Source: Balneolaceae bacterium (GTDB lineage Bacteria > Bacteroidota > Rhodothermia > Balneolales > Balneolaceae). Taken from it: a stretch of DNA of 64,000 bases. A program made the position numbers and the translations under genes. Below, in pieces: positions 46,534-54,430 of the stretch (position 1 is the stretch's first letter; each line of letters starts with the position of its first letter). The notes below the pieces were generated by a model that saw only the letters and a list, made by a program, of their open reading frames with translations, did no database searches and was not told the DNA's origin. Location of the stretch: assembly GCA_017795005.1 (NCBI GenBank), contig CP051242.1:1178001-1242000 (forward strand), given 5' to 3'.

Positions 46534-46561
46534 TGTCATCCTGAACTCGTTTCAGGATCTT
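46534..46561. repeat. Dispersed repeat fragment with ATCCTGAA/TTCAGGAT hairpin
   Basis: Perfect 8-base arms (46538-46545 and 46551-46558) around CTCGT. The words TGTCATCCTGAACTCG and TTCAGGATCT recur in intergenic repeats of this phylum (recalled, not searched). Confidence 0.5.
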
Positions 46562-46571
46562 ATGAATTCAC

Positions 46572-47041
46572 TTACTTTTGCCTTGATGCAAAAGTAACAA
46601 AAGATCAAGGCTAAGAATTATTAGTGCGATTCAATTACGTTCACTTAATAAATTCGATGGTCCATGATCCATCGAAATAGTTTATGTGTTTTGAGCCGGT
46701 GCGAATTTATTCCACCTTTGGTGACGTTCACTACATCTCATCTTTTTTCACCAATAATTCTGATGCCATTTTTCTGGATTCCTTTATAACATTGGTTTTT
46801 TATATGTCTTACAATGTGGAACTTCTTTAAAGTCAATAAAACCTACCCGGCCTTAAACTGGTGAGCGGAAAAGCGAATCAAAAGATTCAACGACCCGATA
46901 GGGGAAAAAATCCGCACCGGATGGAAAGCAAATGTGGCTTTCAGGAATATGGTCCATCGGATTTATTCAGTTTAATCTTTGATGAACCCGCGAAGCAGTT
47001 GTAGTCGGTGGTTTTTGATACTTTTGTCCACACAAAAGTAT
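46572..47041. repeat. Non-coding element bounded by two similar hairpins (holds most of the 46505-47118 gap)
   Basis: Left boundary TTACTTTTGC/GCAAAAGTAA (10-base arms, 46572-46597), right boundary ATACTTTTGT/ACAAAAGTAT (10-base arms, 47018-47041). Inside: TTCGATGG/CCATCGAA hairpin (46653-46676), a second GGTCCATCGG word at about 46950, and no open frame of note. No transposase or target duplication is visible. It could be a MITE-like element or relic; nothing else is seen in the 614-base gap besides the feo upstream region. Confidence 0.45.
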
Positions 47042-47088
47042 AGAGAAAAAGAAAAAAGGGTTCATTTAAAGCAGATTAATCTTTACCT

Positions 47089-47111
47089 TTATTTAGATCA
47101 TTTTTAAATAA
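47089..47111 (+). promoter_or_regulatory. Palindrome upstream of the feo operon
   Basis: Perfect 7-base arms TTATTTA (47089-47095) and TAAATAA (47105-47111) with a 9-base spacer, ending 7 bases before the first feoA start. Position and symmetry suit an iron-responsive repressor site (Fur or DtxR class), but the spacing is longer than known boxes. A TACCTTTA box at 47084-47091 could be the -7 element. Low certainty because AT-rich palindromes arise by chance. Confidence 0.3.
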
Positions 47112-47118
47112 GAGTATT

Positions 47119-47340
47119 ATGATGCATCCGCTTAGTAATGGTAAAGAAGGAGAAGAGATTGTTGTCCGATGCCTGGATTGCCATTGCGATGATGTTTGCC
47201 GACTAAACGAACTCGGTTGCGTGGAAGGAGCACAGGGACGCATCATCTCTAATCAAAAAAATGTAATTCTTCAGTTAGGTGAAGCTCGTCTCGCCATTGC
47301 ATCAACTTTGGCAAAAACTATTCTGGTAAGTTCGAAATAA
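47119..47340 (+). CDS. feoA: FeoA-like SH3 protein with N-terminal Cys cluster
   Basis: 73 residues, cytoplasmic. FeoA-type ending NELGCVEGAQGRIIS and GEARLAIASTLAKTILV. Unusual cysteine group C18-x2-C21-H-C23-x3-C27, plus C34, ahead of the conserved ELG. FeoA proteins bind the FeoB G-domain to support Fe(II) uptake (family knowledge). It is the first of two feoA genes, three bases before the next. A second ATG immediately follows the first; either could start. The Cys cluster might bind iron or another metal (inference). Confidence 0.82.
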   Translation: MMHPLSNGKEGEEIVVRCLDCHCDDVCRLNELGCVEGAQGRIISNQKNVILQLGEARLAIASTLAKTILVSSK

Positions 47341-47343
47341 CTA

Positions 47344-47565
47344 ATGGCTGTTTTTCTTTCGGAAATAAAATCACCGGGGCTTTTTTTGGTTAAAAATATT
47401 CAGGGTTCTGACACAACACGCCTACTTGAGATGGGAATTACGCCCGGAATAAAGCTTGAGGTTATCAGAAGGGCACCGTTAGGTTTTCCGGTTGAAATTA
47501 AAATCCGGGGCTATTTATTATCACTAAGAGAATCAGAAGCGAAGTGCATTGAAGTAGAAGAATAG
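47344..47565 (+). CDS. feoA: FeoA ferrous iron transport accessory protein
   Basis: 73 residues with the classic FeoA pattern: LSEIKSPGLFLVKNI, then LLEMGITPGIKLEVIRRAPLGFPVEIKIRGYLLSLRE. An SH3-like fold that supports FeoB. Three bases after the Cys-rich FeoA and one base before feoB, so clearly a single operon. This is the canonical copy, whereas the preceding gene carries the extra Cys cluster. Confidence 0.93.
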   Translation: MAVFLSEIKSPGLFLVKNIQGSDTTRLLEMGITPGIKLEVIRRAPLGFPVEIKIRGYLLSLRESEAKCIEVEE

Positions 47566-47566
47566 G

Positions 47567-49711
47567 ATGAGTAAAGAACCATTGACCATAGCACTTGTAG
47601 GTAATCCTAATACCGGGAAATCGACGATTTTTAATGCATTAACGGGGCTCAGACAAAAGATTGCAAATTACCCGGGCATAACGGTAGAGCAAAAAGTTGG
47701 GACTTCAATAATTGGGGGTGTGCTACATAAAATTATTGATTTACCAGGTGCTTATAGTCTTAATTATAAAAAACTGGATGAAAGAATTGCCTACGAAACT
47801 TTGATTGGCAGCTATGAGCATGAAGAAATTCCGGATTTAGCATTAGTTGTTGTTGATTCAAGTAATTTGGATCGAAATTTATATTTAGCTACTCAGGTAA
47901 TGGATCTGGGAATTCCTGTAATGCTTATCCTTAATATGTCGGATGTAGCAAAGGGGAAAGGAATCAGTATTAATCCCGATTTAATATCGAATTCTCTGGG
48001 TGTACCCGTTGTTGCGATTTCTGCAAAAAATAAATCCGATATAGATCAACTCAAGCAAAAAATAAGTGAATCAGATCTTGAAGTTCCTGAGCCTTTGAAA
48101 TGGGGACCGGATGATTCTTTAAAAGAGGCTATGAATTTACTTATTAACGAGTGGATCAAGCCTTACACAAATATTCCCGAAAGCGCCCGGTCTATTGAAG
48201 CTTTACGGTTGATCAGTGAAGGAGAATTCAACAATGCTTTTTATCAGTTCGAAAAGGAAGAAAAAGGTAAATCTACCATCAAAAAAGCCAGAGAGCTTGT
48301 TGAAAAGGGCGGTGGAAATCCAATGGCCACAGAGGTATTAAGCAGATATAATTTTATTGGAGAGTGTACCTCTAATGCGTCTTCAATTACTTCTCAGACA
48401 AAGGCATCTCTAACTGATAGAATTGATGCAGTGGTTACTCATAAGGTTGCGGGGCCGGTGATTTTCACTTTGGTACTTTTATTTATGTTCCAGGCGATTT
48501 TCTCCTGGGCAACTCCTTTTATGGATATGATCGATCTTCTTTTCGTAGAAGGAGGTAATTGGGTTGCTAATACCTTACCTGAAGGTATGCTAAACGATTT
48601 ATTAGTTGATGGAGTAATAGCAGGTCTAGGAGGAGTCGTGATATTTCTTCCTCAGATCTTGTTCCTTTTCTTTTTTATTTATGTGCTTGAAGGAACAGGA
48701 TATATGGCCAGAGCTGCTTTTGTGATGGATGGGTTTATGACAAAAGTTGGACTCCATGGTCGTTCAGTTGTGCCTTTAATGTCTGGATTTGCTTGTGCAA
48801 TTCCGGGAATTATGGCAACCAGAACCATTGAGAACTGGCGCGACAGAATTATCACTATTATGGTTCTTCCATTTATGGCTTGTTCGGCACGGTTACCTGT
48901 TTATGCATTAATGATAGCTGCTTTTATTCCTTCCACAACCATTTTAGGAATTTTCACCCTTCAGGGTATCACCTTTTTTGGTCTTTATATATTTGGCATT
49001 GTAATGGCTGTTCTTGCTGCTTTCGTAATGAAACGTATTTTCCCAACCGGACAACAAACTCCTTTTATTATGGAGCTTCCTGCATATAAAATGCCGAAAT
49101 GGTCGGTTGTTTTTCAGAATACAGCTGAGCGGGGAAAGGTGTTTATTACAGAAGCTGGAAAGATTATTGTAGCAATTTCCATAGTTCTATGGTTTCTGGC
49201 TTCGTTTCCTAAAACTGAAATGCCCGTTCTCACACAGACGGATAACACAGAGTATAATTCTTCTTTTGATGTTACTGAAAACCCAGAGTCTTATCAGTTA
49301 AGACATAGTTTTGCAGGACAATTCGGTAAGATTATTGAACCTGTAATAGAACCATTGGGCTTTGATTGGAAAATCGGAATTGGACTGATTACTTCTTTTG
49401 CAGCCCGGGAAGTAATGGTGGGTACATTGAATACCATTTACAGTATTGAAGAGGAAGATGGCGAAAGCTCTACGCTAAAAGAAAAGTTAATTAATGATGT
49501 TAATCCCGAAACAGGACAACCGGTATATTCGATTGCAACCGCAATTTCTTTAATGATTTTCTTTGCTTTGGCAATGCAGTGTATGAGCACCATAGCGATA
49601 GTAAAACGGGAAACTAATTCCTGGAAGTGGCCTACTGCAATGTTTGTGTATATGACAGCACTTGCTTATTTAAGTTCATTTATTGCCTTTCAAATAGGGA
49701 GCAATCTGTAA
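47567..49711 (+). CDS. feoB: Fe(II) transporter FeoB
   Basis: A 714-residue inner-membrane ferrous iron permease. The N-terminal GTPase domain has G1 GNPNTGKS (12-19), G3 DLPGAYSL (about 64-71) and G4 NMSD (about 126). A helical insertion domain follows, then about eight membrane spans (roughly from 290) with the Gate motif segments ARAAFVMDGFMTKVGLHGRS and PLMSGFACAIPG, and MACSARLPVYALM. The Cys in the two Gate motifs are as in typical FeoB. Its stop overlaps the next start by one base (TAATG). Confidence 0.96.
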   Translation: MSKEPLTIALVGNPNTGKSTIFNALTGLRQKIANYPGITVEQKVGTSIIGGVLHKIIDLPGAYSLNYKKLDERIAYETLIGSYEHEEIPDLALVVVDSSNLDRNLYLATQVMDLGIPVMLILNMSDVAKGKGISINPDLISNSLGVPVVAISAKNKSDIDQLKQKISESDLEVPEPLKWGPDDSLKEAMNLLINEWIKPYTNIPESARSIEALRLISEGEFNNAFYQFEKEEKGKSTIKKARELVEKGGGNPMATEVLSRYNFIGECTSNASSITSQTKASLTDRIDAVVTHKVAGPVIFTLVLLFMFQAIFSWATPFMDMIDLLFVEGGNWVANTLPEGMLNDLLVDGVIAGLGGVVIFLPQILFLFFFIYVLEGTGYMARAAFVMDGFMTKVGLHGRSVVPLMSGFACAIPGIMATRTIENWRDRIITIMVLPFMACSARLPVYALMIAAFIPSTTILGIFTLQGITFFGLYIFGIVMAVLAAFVMKRIFPTGQQTPFIMELPAYKMPKWSVVFQNTAERGKVFITEAGKIIVAISIVLWFLASFPKTEMPVLTQTDNTEYNSSFDVTENPESYQLRHSFAGQFGKIIEPVIEPLGFDWKIGIGLITSFAAREVMVGTLNTIYSIEEEDGESSTLKEKLINDVNPETGQPVYSIATAISLMIFFALAMQCMSTIAIVKRETNSWKWPTAMFVYMTALAYLSSFIAFQIGSNL

Positions 49712-49860
49712 TGGAATTTGATTTTCAAACCGGCGTTGCTTTCGGGATGCTTGCTATAGTGCTAGTATACCTTACAAATAGATTTGTACTAACACCTATC
49801 AGAAGATCTAAAACTTCACCCGATCATAATTGCGGTCCGGATTGTAAATGTGAACATTGA
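49711..49860 (+). CDS. FeoB-associated Cys-rich membrane protein
   Basis: 49 residues starting at the ATG overlapping the feoB stop. One hydrophobic span (FGMLAIVLVYLTNRFVLTP, about 10-28) and a C-terminal CGPDCKCEH. Small Cys-rich membrane peptides directly after feoB are a known group (FeoC-replacing or FeoB-associated; family knowledge). The Cys tail may handle iron. Completes the four-gene feo unit. Confidence 0.85.
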   Translation: MEFDFQTGVAFGMLAIVLVYLTNRFVLTPIRRSKTSPDHNCGPDCKCEH

Positions 49861-49927
49861 TTAGGATTAAATGATAGGTGAAAAGTGAAGTTTGTACAAA
49901 ATCACCTTTCTCCTTTTACTTAATCAA
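49857..49927 (+). terminator. Imperfect inverted repeat after the feo operon
   Basis: TTGATTA (49857-49863) can pair with TAATCAA (about 49921-49927), with an inner AGGTGA/TCACCT pair. No clean T-tract directly follows the outer stem. It may end the feo transcript before pyrF. Confidence 0.3.
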
Positions 49928-49988
49928 AAGGAGTCGCATTACAGTATGAGTATTAATATTTTAGTCGAGCTAAATTTCAAAACAAAAA

Positions 49989-50837
49989 ATGACCTACTTA
50001 GAAAAGCTTCAACAAGCGTTAAATGATTCTCAATCTACTTTATGTGTAGGATTAGATCCAAATCTGGACCTATTACCTAATGCAGTTAAGAATAAATTTG
50101 ATACTCCCGAAGAGCAGGTGGTTTTTTTCTGTAAAATGATAGTTGACTACACAAGGGATTCAGCGGCAGCATATAAGCCAAACCTTGCTTTTTTTGAAGC
50201 TCTTGGTGTTCATGGACTGTCCGTTTTTCAGGAAGTAATAAATCATATTCCCGAAAACAGGATAATTATTGCTGATGCTAAACGAGGAGATATAAGTTCA
50301 ACAGCTGAACACTATAAAAAAGCTTTTTTTGATGGATTCAATGTAGATGCAATTACATTAAATCCATTGATGGGATTTGAAACTCTTGATGCTTTTTCAA
50401 ATGATGAGAAGAAGGCAATTTATGCACTTACATTAACATCTAATCCCGGTGCCTCTGACTTTCTGAAAAAACCTTTTGAAGGGTTTGACTCTATGGCTGA
50501 GTATATCGCTCATGAATTATTCGAACAATCTGTTAAAGTTGAAACTCATTTAGGTATGGTTATCGGTGCCACTCAAGCTGAAGAATCAAGAGTAGTAATT
50601 CAACATCATTCAAATGGAAGTTTGTTGATTCCAGGAATTGGTGCACAGGGAGGATCCATAGATGAACTGGCAAATGCACTTCTTGATCATGATGGTATTC
50701 CATTAATAAACTCCAGCAGAGGAATTATCTATTCAGGCTCAGATCAGGAAAACTGGATCGAACATGTTGCAGAAAGCGCAAAAAAAATGAAGGATAGAAT
50801 TTCTAAGATTACGGAGAAGTATGTCAGCACTTCCTGA
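49989..50837 (+). CDS. pyrF: Orotidine 5'-phosphate decarboxylase
   Basis: Converts OMP to UMP, last step of pyrimidine synthesis. The 282-residue type 2 enzyme, longer than the E. coli form. Motifs: [13 protein letters not shown] near 18-30, the catalytic [15 protein letters not shown] with K98 and D101, NPLMGFE, and the phosphate-binding IPGIGAQGG near 217-225. It overlaps the rnhA start by 17 bases. No other pyr gene is near except the PyrR-like gene 10 kb away. Confidence 0.95.
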   Translation: MTYLEKLQQALNDSQSTLCVGLDPNLDLLPNAVKNKFDTPEEQVVFFCKMIVDYTRDSAAAYKPNLAFFEALGVHGLSVFQEVINHIPENRIIIADAKRGDISSTAEHYKKAFFDGFNVDAITLNPLMGFETLDAFSNDEKKAIYALTLTSNPGASDFLKKPFEGFDSMAEYIAHELFEQSVKVETHLGMVIGATQAEESRVVIQHHSNGSLLIPGIGAQGGSIDELANALLDHDGIPLINSSRGIIYSGSDQENWIEHVAESAKKMKDRISKITEKYVSTS

Positions 50838-51264
50838 AGTAATAGTGTACACTGATGGAGCCTGTTCAGGAAATCCAGGACCGGGAGGATGGGGAGCTAT
50901 CCTTATTTATAAAGGAAAAGAAAAAGAACTTTCTGGGGGAGATCCTCAAACCACCAACAATCGAATGGAAATGAAGGCGGTAATTGAGGCTCTGAAAGCA
51001 ATGAAAAAATCATGTCATGTTAAAATTCACAGCGATAGTGCTTTGATTATAAATGCTATGACAAAAGGATGGATTGAAAACTGGCAAAAAAAAGGCTGGA
51101 GAAAAGCAGATAAAAAACCTGTTGAGAACAAAGAACTTTGGGAAGAAATGCTCAAAGCTATGAAAGGCCATTACGTTGAATGGATTAAAGTAAAAGGGCA
51201 CTCAGGGCTTGAACTCAATGAACGGGTAGATCAGCTGGCGGTAGCTGAGAGTAAGAAGTTTTAG
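50821..51264 (+). CDS. rnhA: Ribonuclease HI
   Basis: Cleaves RNA in RNA-DNA hybrids during replication and repair. 147 residues with the DEDD active site: D12 in [18 protein letters not shown]50 in [10 protein letters not shown]72 in IHSDSALI and D137 in ERVDQLA. The handle segment [19 protein letters not shown] is present. The start at 50821 overlaps pyrF by 17 bases; MSALPEV immediately precedes the first strand, so a later start is unlikely. Confidence 0.95.
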   Translation: MSALPEVIVYTDGACSGNPGPGGWGAILIYKGKEKELSGGDPQTTNNRMEMKAVIEALKAMKKSCHVKIHSDSALIINAMTKGWIENWQKKGWRKADKKPVENKELWEEMLKAMKGHYVEWIKVKGHSGLELNERVDQLAVAESKKF

Positions 51265-51270
51265 AACATT

Positions 51271-51319
51271 GAACACAGAACGTTGAACTTTCAACTTCGA
51301 AGTGCAACGTTCCTTGTTC
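51271..51319. terminator. Long inverted repeat between convergent rnhA and the ABC ATPase gene
   Basis: 20-base arms (51271-51290 and 51300-51319) pairing at 17 positions, loop TCAACTTCG. It can serve both strands as a transcript end, although no T-tract follows. The GAACxxxGAAC words suggest it belongs to a dispersed repeat class. Confidence 0.45.
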
Positions 51320-51332
51320 AAAGTTCATTTGT

Positions 51333-52019
51333 TCAATCCGCCATATGTGGGAAGTTCTCTAACAACATCCCGTCTTTCATCTTGATAATTCTGTTACCGT
51401 ATGAAGCCATTTTCTCTGAATGGGTAACCTGTACGATAGTAACTCCTTCTTCTTTATTCAGTTTCTGGAATAGTTCCATTATCTCAGTAGCCTGATCGGA
51501 ATGTAGGTTTCCCGTTGGTTCATCAGCAAGTATGAGTTTAGGACTTCCGATTAAAGCCCTTGCAACACCTACTAATTGCTGTTGTCCACCAGAAAGCTGA
51601 TGAGGGAAAAGGTCTTTCTTTGCTACTATATTAAAACGGTCCAGGATTTCAGCTACCATTCCTTTACGTTCGCTTCCTTTCACTTTTCTGTAGAGGAGTG
51701 GCATTTCAATATTTTCGTATACGGTTAATTCATCAATCAAATGATAGGCCTGAAATACAAAACCGATATGTGATTTATGATATTGAGATTTCTGCTTCTC
51801 GCTTAAATTATGTACGGGTTCATCAAAGAAATGATATTCGCCACTATTGGCATCGTCCAGAAACCCTAAAATGTTAAGTAAGGTAGATTTACCGGCGCCA
51901 CTAGGTCCCATAATGGATGCAAATTCCCCTTGCTCAAGTTCAAGGTTTATATCTTTAAGGATATAAGTTCTCTGGAATTTTTTATCCAGATATTTATCGA
52001 TGTTGGTTAATTTAATCAT
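51333..52019 (-). CDS. ABC transporter ATP-binding protein (LolD/MacB type)
   Basis: A 228-residue ATPase that drives the adjacent FtsX-type permeases. Walker A GPSGAGKST with K44, Q-loop Q90, signature LSGGQ (142-146), Walker B LILADE (162-167), and switch H200. Two residues past the signature the usual QQQRV is QQQLV, losing the common Arg. It belongs to the MacB/LolD/FtsE family, which powers mechanotransmission across the periplasm rather than classical transport (family knowledge). It is the last gene of the array, 18 bases after a permease stop, and the only ATPase visible for five permeases. Confidence 0.92.
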   Translation of the reverse strand: MIKLTNIDKYLDKKFQRTYILKDINLELEQGEFASIMGPSGAGKSTLLNILGFLDDANSGEYHFFDEPVHNLSEKQKSQYHKSHIGFVFQAYHLIDELTVYENIEMPLLYRKVKGSERKGMVAEILDRFNIVAKKDLFPHQLSGGQQQLVGVARALIGSPKLILADEPTGNLHSDQATEIMELFQKLNKEEGVTIVQVTHSEKMASYGNRIIKMKDGMLLENFPHMAD

Positions 52020-52037
52020 ATGATGAATATAAAATTT

Positions 52038-54428
52038 TTATTCGCTTTTTAAACTTTCAACCGGATTAATAAGAGCAGCTTTTAATGCTTGGTATAGTAC
52101 GGCCAGAACGGCGATTAAAATCGTTATACCGAGTGTAAACAGATATACCTCTATACCAACTGTTGTTTGATATGCAAATTGATTGAGCCAGCTTGAGATC
52201 CAGTAATACGACAATGGAAGCCCTACAAAAAAACCAATCAATACTAACAGCAGATACTCTTTTGATAACAACGCTACTATACCTTGAACACTGGAACCCA
52301 GAACTTTTCTGATACCTATTTCTTTTGTTCGTTGTTGTGCGGAAAAAGCGACCAGTCCAAATAACCCCAAACAAGCAATAATAATTGCGACAATAGTAAG
52401 GTAACTAATCAATTGTCCTGCATTTTCTTCTACCTGATGTAGTCTTCCATACTGTTCATCAAAAAAGGAAACAGTAATGGGATGAACCGGATCAAATTCT
52501 GCCCAAGCATTTTCTAAACCATCCAATACTTCATCAGTTCTACCAGATTCAATTTTTACTGAAATATTGGCGAACCAATTGGGGGGTGGAATAAAAAAGT
52601 AGACAGGTGCGATAGTTTCTTTCATAGAGCGAAAGTGAAAATCTTCCACAACTCCGACTACAGGCTTATCCTGCATTGGAAGTACGTTAGGATCGATATC
52701 TATCGACATTAACTTACCTATAGCTTCTCCTTCCCATCCTAACTGTCTGGCAGCTTCCTGATTAATAAGAAAAGAACCCTGGGTATCAGTACTGTATTCT
52801 GTTGAAAAACCACGACCTTCGGCAATATTCATTCCATACACATCAAGGAAGTCATGATCTACTGCAAGTACACGGAAAGAGGGCTCGTCTTCTTCATCAA
52901 TACCTTCTGCGGAATAGGGGATTCCCCAGTCACTTCCGCCGGGCATATTTCCGGAAAAAGAGACATCTCGTACACCGGGAATACTAGTGAATCGATCTTT
53001 GATAGCTTCATATCTTGGATTAATAGAAAAATCACGAATTGGAATAGTTAGAATTTGTTCTTTATCAAAACCCAGTTTTTTGTTCTGCATGTAATCAAAT
53101 TGCTTTTGCATAACCAGCGTGGAACAGATTAAAGCAACGGAAGCTGTGAACTGAAAAACAACTAGTCCTTTTCGGAGCGATACATTTCCTTGTATTTTTT
53201 GAACCCCTTTTAGAATTGCGGAAGGTTTGGGAGAAGAGAGAACAAAAGCAGGGTAAACACCAGACATCAAACTAATAAAGAAAGCGATACCTAAAATAAC
53301 CCCAATATTTAAGGGTTGCAGCATTAAACTGATATCGAATGAAGAATTTGCCAAAGCAACAAAACCTGGTAAAATTAAATCCACAATTAACAATGCAAAG
53401 GCAAGAGAGATGAAAACTGTTAAAACGGATTCACCTAAAAATTGACGAATTAATGCTCCGCGTTGAGCTCCGATAGTCTTTCTGATTCCAACTTCTTTTA
53501 ACCTGGTAGTGGCTCTTGCTGTCATCAGGTTTATAAAATTGATACAAGCCAGTAGTAAAACGAAGAGTCCGACAACCCCATATACTAAAAGAGTGCTTTT
53601 ATCGGAATTGAGGGTTATCTCTCTCCAAAGGTTTGATGTTAAGTGAATGGACGTTAATGGTTGAAGGGTGGCTTCATAATTTCGCGTATAATCTTCTGGT
53701 AAGTTCGTATCCAGAATTTGCTCCATTTTGATTTCTACTTCCTTAGAATTAGCACCATCTCGAAGCTTCAGATACGTGTAAAACTGATTCCAAACAATCC
53801 AGTCATCGATATCAGGGTGAGAGTAACTTGTTAGAGATACCAGAAAATCGAACGTGAAATGACTGTTATCAGGTATATTTGCCAGAATTCCGGTAACGGT
53901 GTATTCAGTTTCTTCACTTACCGTAATTGTTTTTCCCATTGGATTTTCATCCCCAAAGAAACGAGCTGCGAAATCTTCATCTATAACAATTGAATTTGGT
54001 GAATCTAAAGCAGTTTTGGGGTCGCCTTCCAGCAAAGGAAATGTGAACATTTCCAATACGGATGAATCAGCGAAGAATCCATTTCCTTCAAAAAACCGAT
54101 TATTTTCATATCGCATTAAGGAAGTTCCATGAAATACGAAGCGAGTGACAGCTTCAACTTCAGGAATATTTAATAATGCAGATTCTCCCCAGGGAGCAGT
54201 TACTTTGGCAACACCATCATAATTATCGTCACGATCAGAAGTAGCTACAACTCTGTAAATGCTATCAGAATTTTCATGATAGTTATCGAAACTGAATTCG
54301 AAGCTGATGTATAATCCAATGAGAATAAAACAAGCTATTCCGGCTGCCAGTCCAAGAATATTAATGGAGGAATAGACTTTGTTTTTGATGAGGTTTCTAA
54401 AGGCAATTTTCAAATAATTTTTAAACAT
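52038..54428 (-). CDS. MacB/FtsX-type ABC permease 1
   Basis: A 796-residue inner-membrane protein. Double-length permease: TM1 (about 22-46), MacB-like periplasmic domain (50-240), three spans (about 285-402) opened by ARATTRLKEVGIRKTIGAQR, then TM5 (420-442), a second periplasmic domain (450-650) and three last spans (676-785) with QRTKEIGIRKVLGSSVQ. The two EVGIRK/EIGIRK coupling segments would contact the ATPase. It ends NPVESLKSE. Located 2 bases after the next permease stop and 18 bases before the ATPase, so this is the best candidate to share it. Substrate unknown. Confidence 0.88.
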   Translation of the reverse strand: MFKNYLKIAFRNLIKNKVYSSINILGLAAGIACFILIGLYISFEFSFDNYHENSDSIYRVVATSDRDDNYDGVAKVTAPWGESALLNIPEVEAVTRFVFHGTSLMRYENNRFFEGNGFFADSSVLEMFTFPLLEGDPKTALDSPNSIVIDEDFAARFFGDENPMGKTITVSEETEYTVTGILANIPDNSHFTFDFLVSLTSYSHPDIDDWIVWNQFYTYLKLRDGANSKEVEIKMEQILDTNLPEDYTRNYEATLQPLTSIHLTSNLWREITLNSDKSTLLVYGVVGLFVLLLACINFINLMTARATTRLKEVGIRKTIGAQRGALIRQFLGESVLTVFISLAFALLIVDLILPGFVALANSSFDISLMLQPLNIGVILGIAFFISLMSGVYPAFVLSSPKPSAILKGVQKIQGNVSLRKGLVVFQFTASVALICSTLVMQKQFDYMQNKKLGFDKEQILTIPIRDFSINPRYEAIKDRFTSIPGVRDVSFSGNMPGGSDWGIPYSAEGIDEEDEPSFRVLAVDHDFLDVYGMNIAEGRGFSTEYSTDTQGSFLINQEAARQLGWEGEAIGKLMSIDIDPNVLPMQDKPVVGVVEDFHFRSMKETIAPVYFFIPPPNWFANISVKIESGRTDEVLDGLENAWAEFDPVHPITVSFFDEQYGRLHQVEENAGQLISYLTIVAIIIACLGLFGLVAFSAQQRTKEIGIRKVLGSSVQGIVALLSKEYLLLVLIGFFVGLPLSYYWISSWLNQFAYQTTVGIEVYLFTLGITILIAVLAVLYQALKAALINPVESLKSE

Positions 54429-54430
54429 GA

